This document shows positions 16,119-25,915 of a stretch of 64,000 bases of DNA, piece by piece. Origin of the DNA: Candidatus Heritagella intestinalis (lineage in GTDB: Bacteria > Bacillota > Clostridia > Oscillospirales > Acutalibacteraceae). The number at the start of each line of letters is the position of its first letter. Position 1 is the first letter of the stretch. A model generated the notes under the pieces. The model searched no databases. It worked only from the letters and a program-made list of their open reading frames with translations, and was not told where the DNA came from. Position numbers and translations under genes: made by a program. The stretch lies in contig CAJFVO010000004.1 of NCBI GenBank assembly GCA_904420555.1, forward strand, positions 310,001 through 374,000, read 5' to 3'.

Positions 16119-16973
16119 TTATTCCCCGTCGGCCTGGGATTCCTCGTTTTCCTGCTTGGCCTGGACGCGGTCCATCCATACAGCCACCAGGAATCCTGCG
16201 GCAAAGCACACAATGCTCAGGAGAAGCTGCCAAATATCCGTAAAGGAGGTGGGGAGGATCATCAGCACGGAAGCAATCATAAAGCCCATGATGACCCGGG
16301 AGGTGACCACATAGTGGTTCTTCAGCAGCCGGACCATAATCCGGGAGCAGAGGAGCAGCACCGCCAAAAAGCCCAGCAGCAGGGGAATAATTACCATGGG
16401 GTCCAGATTGCCGATGCCGCCGGCCATAGGCTCATAGAGGCCCATGAAGATCAGCAGGGAGGAGGAGCTCAGGCCGGGCACCACCAGGCTCAGGCCCCAA
16501 ATGGCCCCGCAGAAAATATACCAGCCAAAGTTGGGGGTTACCGTGCCGCCCATGCTGCTCTCCAATACATTAAAGAGAACAAAGGCAGCCGCCAGGGTGA
16601 TAATAAAGGGGCCCCAGCCTTTTTTGCCTTCTTCCCCGCCGGTGGTTTTCTGCATCATTCCCGGCACCGTGCCGCAAATCAGGCCGGCAAACAGGGCAAT
16701 GGCCGCCGCAGCTGCCGCGGCAAAGAAGAGCTCCACCACCTTTGCCAGCAGGACAAATCCCACGGCGCCGCCTGCCAGCAGGGGCAGGAACAGGCGGTAG
16801 TGCTTCCGAAAGGTGCGGATGGGGTGGGAGAACAACTCCATTAAGGTTTCATAAAATCCAAAGGCCACGCAGAGCACGCCGCCGCTGATTCCCGGGAGAA
16901 TGGCTCCGGTGCCCACCAAAGCGCCCTGAACAAAATGCAGGATGGGCTGCAGGAACTTACGGTTTTTCTTCAT
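16119..16973 (-). CDS. DUF368 family membrane protein, undecaprenyl-phosphate translocase-like (PopT)
   Basis: 284 aa with about eight to ten membrane segments. DUF368 signatures are the N-terminal GALVGTGAILPGISGGVLCVAFGFYE and its internal repeat GAIWGLSLVVPGLSSSSLLIFMGLYEPM, showing the duplicated inverted-repeat architecture. Members of this family have been linked to recycling undecaprenyl phosphate across the membrane for cell-wall synthesis. AGGTGA five bases before ATG 16973. Followed by the Vat-like gene. Confidence 0.88.
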   Translation of the reverse strand: MKKNRKFLQPILHFVQGALVGTGAILPGISGGVLCVAFGFYETLMELFSHPIRTFRKHYRLFLPLLAGGAVGFVLLAKVVELFFAAAAAAAIALFAGLICGTVPGMMQKTTGGEEGKKGWGPFIITLAAAFVLFNVLESSMGGTVTPNFGWYIFCGAIWGLSLVVPGLSSSSLLIFMGLYEPMAGGIGNLDPMVIIPLLLGFLAVLLLCSRIMVRLLKNHYVVTSRVIMGFMIASVLMILPTSFTDIWQLLLSIVCFAAGFLVAVWMDRVQAKQENEESQADGE

Positions 16974-17039
16974 GGTATCACCTGTCTCATTAAAATTTCG
17001 TAGGGCCCCGGCTGTCCCGGAGAGGGGAATTTAAAAAAC

Positions 17040-17068
17040 ATTGTATCCTGTTTTCTGCAAACTTGCAA
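17040..17068 (-). promoter_or_regulatory. Promoter of DUF368-vat-like operon
   Basis: TTGCAA, 17 bp, TACAAT on the minus strand, about 65 bp before the DUF368 start. Confidence 0.75.
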
Positions 17069-17509
17069 GACTCTCTTCCACTGTTTCGGACGCGGAGGAA
17101 TTTTTTGGAGGGTCTCTGTTTGGGAAAGTAAAATCGAAAAGGTTTCTTTGTGCAGATATTGCGACAAAATGGGGAGATATTTATTGAATACCCAATATTT
17201 CAAAAAAATATTTGCTCCGGTGTTGATGTAAAAAAACTGTGAAAGTTTTATCAAGAGTATTTTTACGCCTGAAAAACAAGGGGTTCAAGTGGGTTGTTGC
17301 AAGAAAAAACATGATTCGTCATAAAAAAGATACAAATTCGATGCATTTTAACGTTATACTACAAGGAGTATCAAAAAAAAGGAGACGGTTCCTAATTCCC
17401 GGAGGGAGCCGGGATTTTGGCAGGCCGCGGGTTCTTAGGAAGCGGCTGAAAGACGGCCACCGCCCCCGTATGATTCAGAATGAGAGTGTAAAGAAAGGAC
17501 GTGAACTCC
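17069..17509. other. Intergenic region, leader of the LCP gene
   Basis: About 440 bases without a gene. AT-rich in the first 300 bases. A TATACT (17356-17361) ahead of the LCP gene is a plausible -10 without a recognisable -35. No riboswitch, tRNA or repeat was recognised. Confidence 0.5.
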
Positions 17510-18559
17510 ATGGCTAACCAGGAGTATGTGGATATTTACAGTTATTCGACCCCTCCCTCTCAGCGGGGAGGCGGAAGAAGGAAGCCCCCTAAAAAGAAAA
17601 AATCCCGGTGGAAGAAAGTTTTGATTTCCGTTTTTTCCATTGTGCTGATTTTGGCGGGGGCATTGTTTTGCGCTGCCTGGTATTTTGTAGGAGACCTGAA
17701 CATTGACCTGAATTTCCCCAAGTCCGATGAAGAATTGGGCATTGAAGGCGCCGCAGAGGTGGATGACGTCACCAATATCGCCCTCTATGGCATTGATTCC
17801 CGCACCCATGACGATCAAGGCCACGCTGACGCCACCATGATTCTCTCGGTGGACCGGGTACACAATAAGCTCAAGCTCATCTCGATCCTCCGGGATACCC
17901 AGGTGCAGGTAGAGGGCTATGGCAAGGCCAAGATTACCACTTCCTATTGGTGGGGCGGCGCGCCTTTGGCCATTAAGACCATGAATCAGAATTTTAACCT
18001 GAATGTCCGGGATTATGTCAGCGTAAACTTTGACCAGATGGCGGATGTGGTCAATGCGGTAGGCGGCGTGGAGATCGATGTCACAGCAGAAGAGGCGGCA
18101 GAGCTCAATAAGCATATGCAGGGCCTGGGCATTTACGGCAACGATGTGACGGAAACGGGCCTGATTACCCTCAACGGCGACCAGGCAGTGTCCTATGCCC
18201 GTATCCGGGATATTGGCACCGATACCGCCCGGGCCGGCCGGCAGCAGGAGGTGCTCATGGCGATTTTCGATAAAGTCAAGGGCATGGGCCTGACGGATTA
18301 CCCGGGCTTTATTAAGCAGATGGCCCCCTTGGTGACCACCTCCCTGGATTATGGGGAGATGATTGCCCTGGCCAGTATCCTCCCCAATGACCCGAAGCTG
18401 GAAACCTATGTAATCCCCGGCGAGGAAGAGGACGCTTGGGGCGGCATTGACGACGGCGCTTGGGTCTGGCAGTATGACTTGGAGGCTGCCGGCGAGCACA
18501 TCCACCGGATTATTTACGAAGACGGTGACACCGGGAGCAGCAGTTCCTCTGCGGAATAA
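17510..18559 (+). CDS. LytR-CpsA-Psr (LCP) family protein, first copy
   Basis: 349 aa type II membrane protein: a lysine-rich cytoplasmic head (KPPKKKKSRWKK), one membrane segment (about 38-60) and an extracellular LCP domain. LCP enzymes move lipid-linked teichoic acid, capsule or other glycopolymers onto peptidoglycan. Motifs: VTNIALYGIDSR, HADATMILSVDR, LISILRDTQVQVEG, ARIRDIGTDTARAGRQQEVL with the conserved Asp and Arg residues. ATG 17510 follows AAAGGA by ten bases; GTG 17501 is too close to it. A C-terminal Ser-rich tail ends the protein. A second LCP gene is at 61787. Confidence 0.93.
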   Translation: MANQEYVDIYSYSTPPSQRGGGRRKPPKKKKSRWKKVLISVFSIVLILAGALFCAAWYFVGDLNIDLNFPKSDEELGIEGAAEVDDVTNIALYGIDSRTHDDQGHADATMILSVDRVHNKLKLISILRDTQVQVEGYGKAKITTSYWWGGAPLAIKTMNQNFNLNVRDYVSVNFDQMADVVNAVGGVEIDVTAEEAAELNKHMQGLGIYGNDVTETGLITLNGDQAVSYARIRDIGTDTARAGRQQEVLMAIFDKVKGMGLTDYPGFIKQMAPLVTTSLDYGEMIALASILPNDPKLETYVIPGEEEDAWGGIDDGAWVWQYDLEAAGEHIHRIIYEDGDTGSSSSSAE

Positions 18560-18622
18560 GGAATCTGGAGCGGGGCGGCTCCCCGTATATTATGATGAAA
18601 ATTGAGAAAGGCAGGAGTTTTT

Positions 18623-19546
18623 ATGAATCGCGAACCGATTCTGGTAATTATGGCTGCGGGAATGGGCAGCCGGTACGGCGGCATGAAGCAGATCGACCCG
18701 GTTGGGAAAAATGGGGAGATCATCATTGACTATTCCCTGTATGACGCCATGGAGGCAGGGTTTCACCGGGTGATTTTTATTATCCAAAAGAAAAACGAAG
18801 AGGATTTCCGGCAAATGGTGGGCGACCGTATTTCCGGGAAGATGGAGGTCCAGTATGCTTTCCAGGAGCTGGAGGACCTGCCACAGGGGTATTCCGTGCC
18901 GGAAGGCCGCCAAAAGCCCTGGGGCACTGGCCAAGCGGTTTTGGCCTGCCGGAAGCTCATTGACGCGCCTTTTGCCGTCATCAATGCCGATGATTTTTAC
19001 GGACGGGAAGGCTTTGCAAAGATTTACCGGTTCCTGAAGGAGTTGCCCCAGGAGGAGGAAAACCGTTTTGCCATGGTGGGCTATACCCTGAAAAATACCC
19101 TGACGGACAACGGGTATGTCTCCCGGGGGGTGTGTTCTCTCAGCGGCAGCAGCTTGCAGGGCATTACCGAGCGCACCCGCATTGAAAAGGCCCCCGAGGG
19201 AGGCGCGCGGTTCAGCGAGGACGACGGGGAGACCTGGACGTCGCTGGACCCGGAATCTGTGGTTTCCATGAACCTGTGGGGCTTCCCGGCCTCCATGATC
19301 GGGGAAATGGAACAGCGCTTTGCCTCCTTTTTGGAAAAGACCCTGCAGGAAAACCCGTTAAAAGGGGAGTATTACTTGCCCAGCGTTGTCAACCAGCTGC
19401 TGGAAGAGGGCAAGGTTCAGGTAGAGGTGCTGCGCTCCCACGATAAGTGGTACGGGGTTACCTATCGGGAGGATAAGCCGGTAGTCCAGGCGGCCCTGGC
19501 CCGGATGGCGGAAGAAGGGGTCTATCCCAGCCCGCTGTTCGGCTGA
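18623..19546 (+). CDS. Nucleotidyltransferase family protein
   Basis: 307 aa sugar-phosphate nucleotidyltransferase-like protein. The NTP signature is IMAAGMGSRYGGMKQIDPVG at residues 9-28, and VINADDFYGREGF supplies the metal-binding Asp. The C-terminal part carries LWGFPASMIGEME and DKWYGVTYREDKP, typical of a distinct Clostridia/Bacteroidetes subgroup. The exact sugar is unknown. SD GCAGGAG precedes ATG 18623. It follows the LCP gene by 63 bp and could supply activated sugar for a glycopolymer that LCP attaches, but the link is only positional. Confidence 0.83.
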   Translation: MNREPILVIMAAGMGSRYGGMKQIDPVGKNGEIIIDYSLYDAMEAGFHRVIFIIQKKNEEDFRQMVGDRISGKMEVQYAFQELEDLPQGYSVPEGRQKPWGTGQAVLACRKLIDAPFAVINADDFYGREGFAKIYRFLKELPQEEENRFAMVGYTLKNTLTDNGYVSRGVCSLSGSSLQGITERTRIEKAPEGGARFSEDDGETWTSLDPESVVSMNLWGFPASMIGEMEQRFASFLEKTLQENPLKGEYYLPSVVNQLLEEGKVQVEVLRSHDKWYGVTYREDKPVVQAALARMAEEGVYPSPLFG

Positions 19547-19560
19547 AAAATATAGAAAAG

Positions 19561-19604
19561 AAGTCTCTGTCCCACAGTCAAGCGCGTGGGGCAGAGACTT
19601 TTTT
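19561..19604. terminator. Bidirectional terminator
   Basis: AAGTCTCTGTCCCAC and GTGGGGCAGAGACTT pair around ten bases, with T-runs usable on both strands. It separates the nucleotidyltransferase gene from the convergent alarmone synthetase gene. Confidence 0.9.
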
Positions 19605-19607
19605 GGT

Positions 19608-20273
19608 TTAGTCCAGTTTTTGAATTTCCCGATAGATTTCCTGCATCCGCACGTCAATGGCGGCAATGGCGTCCGCGCTTTCCAGCATGGCGTCGGAGAT
19701 AGACTGGGGAATGGTCTTGTCCGATTTGTAGCGCAGGTCGTGTTCCAGGCTGGCCCAGAAATCCATGGCTACCGTGCGGATTTGCACCTCTACCGTCACA
19801 TATTCCGTGCTTTCCGAGAGGAAAACGGGAACAGAGAGGTCCAGATGCAGGCTCCGGTATCCATTATAATTGGGGTGCTGGATGTAGTCCTGGCGTTTCA
19901 CCAGTTGGATGTCCCATTGGCGCAGGAGCATGTCCGCCACATCGTACACATCGTCAATGTAGCAGCACACCACCCGGATGCCGGCAATATCGTTGAGGTT
20001 CTTTTTGGCGGAGTCCGCGCTGACATCCAGGCCCTTTCGCTTCAGCTTCCGCAGAATGCTGTGGGAGGATTTAAGCCGGCTCTCAATGTGGTGGATGGGA
20101 TTGCGGGAAAACCGGACATTAAAATCTTCATTGAGGATTTCCAGCTTTGTCTGGATTTCTTTCATAGCTGCGTTATAGAGATGCTGCAACTCCAAGAGTT
20201 CCTGAAGACTATGAAACAGCTCGCCGTCGGCCTGTTCCGCCGGAAAGAGCGGCGCCGAGGGATGATTTTTCAT
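19608..20273 (-). CDS. Small alarmone synthetase, GTP pyrophosphokinase (RelQ/YjbM type)
   Basis: 221 aa single-domain (p)ppGpp synthetase, transferring pyrophosphate from ATP to GDP or GTP. Synthetase motifs: RLKSSHSILRKLKRKG, DIAGIRVVCCYIDDVYDVADML, YIQHPNYNGYRSLHLDLSVP and EVQIRTVAMDFWASLEH. There is no HD hydrolase, TGS or ACT domain, so hydrolysis must come from the bifunctional RelA at 30444. AAAGGAG precedes ATG 20273. Confidence 0.93.
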   Translation of the reverse strand: MKNHPSAPLFPAEQADGELFHSLQELLELQHLYNAAMKEIQTKLEILNEDFNVRFSRNPIHHIESRLKSSHSILRKLKRKGLDVSADSAKKNLNDIAGIRVVCCYIDDVYDVADMLLRQWDIQLVKRQDYIQHPNYNGYRSLHLDLSVPVFLSESTEYVTVEVQIRTVAMDFWASLEHDLRYKSDKTIPQSISDAMLESADAIAAIDVRMQEIYREIQKLD

Positions 20274-20378
20274 AAAGAATGGCTCCTTTCCATATGATGA
20301 AGCACAGATTTTTCAGGCGATTACCTTTATCTTAGCAGAGACCGGGGCAAATGTACAGCCCAACTGGGACAGCCCCTC

Positions 20379-20406
20379 ACCTTTTGACGGCAATGCACAT
20401 ACAATG
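20379..20406 (+). promoter_or_regulatory. Candidate mother-cell sporulation promoter (sigma-K or sigma-E)
   Basis: CATACAAT (20398-20405) matches the sigma-E -10 consensus and nearly the sigma-K one; ACC (20379-20381), 16 bp before it, fits the sigma-K -35. No sigma-A promoter is evident. Suits a spore-surface protein made in the mother cell. Confidence 0.45.
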
Positions 20407-20456
20407 TACAGGGCGATTCATCGTCCGATTGATAAAGACTGAAAGGAGAGTTTCAG

Positions 20457-21800
<1,344 letters not shown>

Positions 21801-21825
21801 AAAAGAACCGATAGAAAATCATTGA

Positions 21826-21869
21826 GGAAGGGAAGCCAAAGGGTCTGCGGCTCCCCTTCCTTTTGTTTT
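21826..21869 (+). terminator. Terminator after the collagen-like gene
   Basis: GGAAGGGAAGCC and GGCTCCCCTTCC pair with one mismatch, followed by TTTTGTTTT. The next gene's SD lies directly after it, so the glycosyltransferase gene would need readthrough or its own promoter. Confidence 0.8.
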
Positions 21870-21882
21870 AGGAGGGGTGTAC

Positions 21883-23004
21883 ATGGTCACCGTCAGCCTT
21901 TGTATGATCGTCAAAAATGAGGAAGCGGTTCTGGCCCGCTGCTTGGATTCTGTCAGGGACCTGGTGGAGGAAATCCTCATTGCCGATACCGGCAGCAGCG
22001 ACCGGACAGCGGAAATCGCCCGGCAGTATACGCCCTTGGTGTTTTTCTTTCCCTGGCAGGACGACTTTTCCGCAGCGCGGAATGCATCCTTTGCCCGGGC
22101 CAGAATGGATTACTGCCTGTGGCTGGATGCGGACGATGTGATGGAAGAGGAGGATAGGGCCCGGTTCCTGGCGCTGAAAGAGTCCCTTTCCCCAGACGTG
22201 GATGTGGTGATGCTTCCCTATCACGGGGCGGTGGATGAACAAGGGCGGCCCACCCTCACCTATTACCGGGAGAGGCTGCTCCGGCGGGAAAAAGGGTTCC
22301 GGTGGCAGGGAGCGGTCCATGAATCCATTCCCCCTCAGGGAAATATTCTGTACAGCGATGCGGCAATTACCCATCGGAAGCTCCATTCGGGGGATTCCGG
22401 GCGGAACCTGCGGATCTATCAGGGGCTTTTGGCCCGGGGGGAGACTCTTTCTCCACGGGACCAATTCTATTATGGCCGGGAGCTGTTTTATCACCAGCAG
22501 TATGGGGAGGCCTGCCGGGTGCTGGAAGGCTTTTTGGATACCGGGGAGGGCTGGAAGGAAAACTGCCTGGAAGCCTGCCGGGTGCTCTCCCAATGCCGCC
22601 GGGCCATGGGGGAACCGGAAGCCGCTTTGGCAGCCCTGCTCCGGGGTTTGGAATACGGCCCGCCAAGGGGAGAGTTTTGCTGCGACATAGGGGGCGCCTT
22701 TTTTGAGAAAAAGGACTATGAGACGGCGCTGTTTTGGTATGACGCCGCTGCCCGGCAGAGCCCCGACATCCAAACCGGCGGGTTTGTCCAGCCGGACTGC
22801 TACGGCTATATCCCCTGGCTGCAAATGAGCGTGTGCTGGTACTGGCTGGGAGACCTGGAAAAGGCCGTCCAGTGCAACGAAAGGGCGGAAACTTTCCGTC
22901 CCGGCGACTTGGCCTGCCGGCAGAACCGGGCCTTTTATCAGGAACAGCAGGGAGGGGCGTCTCCCGGAATTGATGGTTGCCCCTTGGAAGAGAAGCGGGT
23001 ATAA
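21883..23004 (+). CDS. Glycosyltransferase family 2 with TPR-like tail
   Basis: 373 aa. The N-terminal GT-A domain has SLCMIVKNEE, IADTGSSDRTAEIA and the metal-binding DADD (about residue 84), and GAVHESI near 150, as in SPBc2-type GT2 enzymes. Residues 190-360 look like TPR repeats (YGRELFYHQQYGEACRVLEGFL, FFEKKDYETALFWYDAAA). AGGAGGGG is seven bases before ATG 21883. Placed right after the Thr-rich collagen-like gene, it is a good candidate to O-glycosylate that protein; the same pairing occurs around BclA homologues. Confidence 0.87.
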   Translation: MVTVSLCMIVKNEEAVLARCLDSVRDLVEEILIADTGSSDRTAEIARQYTPLVFFFPWQDDFSAARNASFARARMDYCLWLDADDVMEEEDRARFLALKESLSPDVDVVMLPYHGAVDEQGRPTLTYYRERLLRREKGFRWQGAVHESIPPQGNILYSDAAITHRKLHSGDSGRNLRIYQGLLARGETLSPRDQFYYGRELFYHQQYGEACRVLEGFLDTGEGWKENCLEACRVLSQCRRAMGEPEAALAALLRGLEYGPPRGEFCCDIGGAFFEKKDYETALFWYDAAARQSPDIQTGGFVQPDCYGYIPWLQMSVCWYWLGDLEKAVQCNERAETFRPGDLACRQNRAFYQEQQGGASPGIDGCPLEEKRV

Positions 23005-23005
23005 T
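22977..23005 (+). promoter_or_regulatory. Promoter of ispDF
   Basis: TTGCCC, 17 bp, TATAAT; the -10 overlaps the stop codon of the glycosyltransferase gene. Confidence 0.65.
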
Positions 23006-23071
23006 AGAAAAGATAAAGATTGAAAAGATACCGATTTTGGAGATTGGAAAATGAAAAGAGGATGTGACGGT

Positions 23072-24244
23072 ATGGGGGCAAATCAGGTTTGCGGAATTAT
23101 TGTGGCAGCGGGGAGTTCCTCCCGGATGGGAGGGGAAACCCCAAAGCAGTTTATAGAGCTGCTGGGGGAGCCGCTGCTTTGCCACACCCTCCGGGCGTTT
23201 GAACAGGCCCGGCAGATACAGGAGATTGTCGTGGTGTGCCGCTTGGAGGATCAGGACATGGTAGAGCGGCTGACAGCTCCCTTTGCTAAAGTGCGGGCAG
23301 TGGTGCCCGGCGGGGCTACCCGGCAGGAATCCGTGCGGGAAGGGGTAAAAGCGGCGGAGGGCGCCGATCTGGTGGCCATCCATGACGGCGCCCGGCCCCT
23401 GGTAACCCCTGAGGAGATCGACCAGGTGGTGGTGGACGCCCGGGCCTGGGGAGCTTCTTCCCTGGCAGTGCCGGTAGTGGATACCATCAAAGAAGTAGGG
23501 GAAGGGGAGCTGGTTTCCCACACGCCGGACCGGGCCTCCCTGCGGGCGGTGCAGACGCCCCAGGTGTTTTTCCGGGAGGAATATTTGACGGCCTTGGCCA
23601 AAGCCCAGGCGGCAGGCCGGGATTTTACCGATGACTGCCAGCTCATGGAGTTCTCCGGCCGGCAGGTGCATTTGTGCCCCGGGGAGCGGAGCAACCTGAA
23701 GGTCACCACCCCGGAAGACCTGTTGTTTGCCCGGGCGATTTTGGAGGAGCGCCGGAAGACCCCTTCCATGCCCCGTCTGCGGGTGGGCCATGGCTATGAC
23801 GTGCATCGGCTGGTGCCCGACCGCAGGCTGATTTTAGGCGGCGTGGAGATTCCCTGGGAAAAGGGCCTTTTGGGCCACTCTGACGCCGATGTACTGGCCC
23901 ATGCCGTGGCGGATTCCCTGCTGGGGGCGGCGGCCTTGGGGGACATCGGCAAGCTCTTCCCGGATACAGACCCGGCCTATGCCGGCGCCGACAGTCTGGT
24001 CCTTTTGGGGCAGGTGTGCCGGGTAGTCCGGGAGCAGGGCCATGAAATCCTGAACCTGGACGCTACGATTCTGGCCCAGGCGCCCAAGCTCCGGCCCCAT
24101 ATTGACGCGATGCGCAAGAACCTGGCCGCCGCCTGCGGCATCTCGCCCCACTGGGTCAGCGTCAAGGCCACCACGGAGGAGGGCTTGGGCTTCACCGGTT
24201 CCGGAGAGGGCATTGCCGCCCATTGTGTCTGTTTATTGCTCTAA
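23072..24244 (+). CDS. ispDF: Bifunctional IspD-IspF enzyme of the MEP isoprenoid pathway
   Basis: Two consecutive MEP-pathway steps in one chain of 390 aa. IspD (about residues 1-228; [30 protein letters not shown]) makes CDP-methylerythritol. IspF (about 235-390; [44 protein letters not shown]) makes the cyclodiphosphate, with metal-binding Asp-His of GYDVH. The intermediate IspE step is not encoded here. ATG 23072 places IspD's signature at the usual distance from the N-terminus; ATG 23051 would add seven residues. A weak hairpin AGGCC/GGCCT with T-run (24260-24306) may end transcription. Confidence 0.95.
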   Translation: MGANQVCGIIVAAGSSSRMGGETPKQFIELLGEPLLCHTLRAFEQARQIQEIVVVCRLEDQDMVERLTAPFAKVRAVVPGGATRQESVREGVKAAEGADLVAIHDGARPLVTPEEIDQVVVDARAWGASSLAVPVVDTIKEVGEGELVSHTPDRASLRAVQTPQVFFREEYLTALAKAQAAGRDFTDDCQLMEFSGRQVHLCPGERSNLKVTTPEDLLFARAILEERRKTPSMPRLRVGHGYDVHRLVPDRRLILGGVEIPWEKGLLGHSDADVLAHAVADSLLGAAALGDIGKLFPDTDPAYAGADSLVLLGQVCRVVREQGHEILNLDATILAQAPKLRPHIDAMRKNLAAACGISPHWVSVKATTEEGLGFTGSGEGIAAHCVCLLL

Positions 24245-24372
24245 GGGGGCAGATTTCCACAGGCCTGCATATTCTGAAAAGAGCGGGGGCCTTTTCCTTT
24301 TTAGGGCTGCCGGAGCGGAAGACCGTCGGCGGTCCGGAGGGTTCCCCAATTTTCAGAGAGGTGGTCTTTCGG

Positions 24373-24600
24373 ATGGAAAAACCTGTAATACAGGTCAGTT
24401 CCGTCACATATGCAATAAAAAGCCGCGACCTGCTGTTCCGTTATGGGATCAGGGCCTATGTGGAGCGAAGCACCCGTTCCAGCAGGGCCGGCTGCGGATA
24501 CGGCTTATATGTGCCGGAAAATACAGACCGGGCGGAGCAGATCCTCCGCCGGGCGCATATACGGGTGCTGGGCAGGATAGAAAGGTCGGAGATGCGATGA
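24373..24600 (+). CDS. DUF3343-like small protein, possible Se/S carrier
   Basis: 75 aa. The pattern VSSVTYAIKSRDLLFRYGIRAYVERSTR, then SSRAGCGYGLYVPENTDRAEQILR, fits the DUF3343 family of putative selenium/sulfur carriers, with one conserved Cys in GCGYGL. ATG 24373 has GAGAGGTGG upstream. It overlaps the cysteine-desulfurase-like gene by four bases (ATGA). The pairing of DUF3343 with a class V aminotransferase is known from selenium-dependent molybdenum-hydroxylase loci, but no such hydroxylase, selD or selA is in this window. Confidence 0.75.
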   Translation: MEKPVIQVSSVTYAIKSRDLLFRYGIRAYVERSTRSSRAGCGYGLYVPENTDRAEQILRRAHIRVLGRIERSEMR

Positions 24601-25736
24601 TCTATCTGGACAATGGGGCAACAACGTTTCCCAAGCCGCCGGCAGTCCGGGGAGCCGTTGCCCGGGCGCTGCAAAAGCTGGGCGCCAATCCCGGCCGGGG
24701 CGGCTATCCCATGAGCATGGCCGCTGCGGAAGAAGTGTATGCCTGCCGCCAGGCGGCCTCGGAGTTCTTTCACAGCGCCGGGCCGGAAACAGTGGTGTTT
24801 CCCCTGAACTGCACCCAGGGCATCAATATGGTGCTCAAGGGCTGGCTGCGGCTGGGGGATCATGTGGTGGTTTCGGATTTGGAGCACAACGCCGTCATGC
24901 GGCCCCTGGAAGCCCTGCGGGAAAGGGGCGTCTCCTATACGATGGCCCATGTGGCCATTGGCGACCACGACGCAACCATGGACGCCTTTCGCCGGGCCCT
25001 GACGGCCAAAACCCGGCTGATTTTTTGCACTCATGCCTCCAATGTGTGGGGCGCCCGCCTGCCGGTGGAGCGCATCGCGGCCATGGCCCGGGAATACGGG
25101 ATTCCCTTTGGTCTGGATTGCGCCCAGAGCGCTGGCATCCTGCCCTTGGACATGGAGGGCATGGGCATTGATTTCCTGTGTGCGGCGGGGCATAAAGGGC
25201 TTTATGGGCCTATGGGCACGGGGATTCTCTTGACGTCCAAACCCCTGGCGACTATTCTGGAAGGCGGGACGGGCACAAACTCCCTGGCCATGCGCCAGCC
25301 GGAGGAAATGCCGGAGCGCCTGGAGAGCGGTACCCTCAATGTGCCGGGGATTGCCGGGCTGCGGGCTGGGATTGCATTTGTAAAAGCGCGCCGGGAAAAC
25401 ATTTACCGCCACGAGATGCGGTATGTGCAGATGCTGTACGACCGGCTGAAGCAGATTCCCCAAGTGGTCCTCTATACGCCCCGGCCGGACCCCCGGTATT
25501 TTGCCCCGGTGCTTTCCTGCAATATCCGGGAAATGCCCAGCGAAGAGGCGGGCGCACTGCTGGGCCGTCAGGGCATCGCCGTGCGGGCAGGGCTTCACTG
25601 CGCCCCGGCAGCTCATCAGGCCATGGGGACCTTGGAGCAGGGGGCGGTGCGGATGGCGCCTTCCGCTTTCAGCAGCTTTGAGGAGATTGAGCAGGTCGCC
25701 GCCGGGTTCCGGAATATTGTCCGCAGCCGCCGGTAA
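24597..25736 (+). CDS. Cysteine desulfurase-like class V aminotransferase
   Basis: 379 aa PLP enzyme of the NifS/SufS superfamily, which releases sulfur or selenium from cysteine or selenocysteine. Motifs: IYLDNGATTFPKPP at the start, THASNVWG, LDCAQSAGILPLDM, and AAGHKGLYGPMGTG with the PLP lysine. The C-terminal VRAGLHCAPAAHQAMGT holds the conserved catalytic Cys region, typical of the EF2568-type family. Translation is coupled to the DUF3343-like gene by a four-base overlap; the two probably act together. No iscU or suf genes are adjacent. Confidence 0.88.
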   Translation: MIYLDNGATTFPKPPAVRGAVARALQKLGANPGRGGYPMSMAAAEEVYACRQAASEFFHSAGPETVVFPLNCTQGINMVLKGWLRLGDHVVVSDLEHNAVMRPLEALRERGVSYTMAHVAIGDHDATMDAFRRALTAKTRLIFCTHASNVWGARLPVERIAAMAREYGIPFGLDCAQSAGILPLDMEGMGIDFLCAAGHKGLYGPMGTGILLTSKPLATILEGGTGTNSLAMRQPEEMPERLESGTLNVPGIAGLRAGIAFVKARRENIYRHEMRYVQMLYDRLKQIPQVVLYTPRPDPRYFAPVLSCNIREMPSEEAGALLGRQGIAVRAGLHCAPAAHQAMGTLEQGAVRMAPSAFSSFEEIEQVAAGFRNIVRSRR

Positions 25737-25791
25737 GGGGATGCCCTGTTTCCGATTTTTAAAATTCCTGTAAAGAAATTCCGCAAAAAGA

Positions 25792-25819
25792 TTGCATCTG
25801 GTTACAGATATGGTAGAAT
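25792..25819 (+). promoter_or_regulatory. Promoter of cdaA-cdaR
   Basis: TTGCAT, 16 bp, TAGAAT, about 95 bp before the cdaA start. Confidence 0.65.
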
Positions 25820-25915
25820 AAATTCAGAGGGAATCATAGGACAGCCGGGGGATTTCGCCTTGGCTGGAAAGAAGAGAAACACAATCCGCACGGCGGGACG
25901 GAAGGACGGAAAGCC

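Noticed and set aside
24102-24596. N-terminal extension of the cysteine-desulfurase-like frame
   Set aside because: It overlaps ispDF and the DUF3343 gene; ATG 24597 gives the family's normal IYLDNGATT start.
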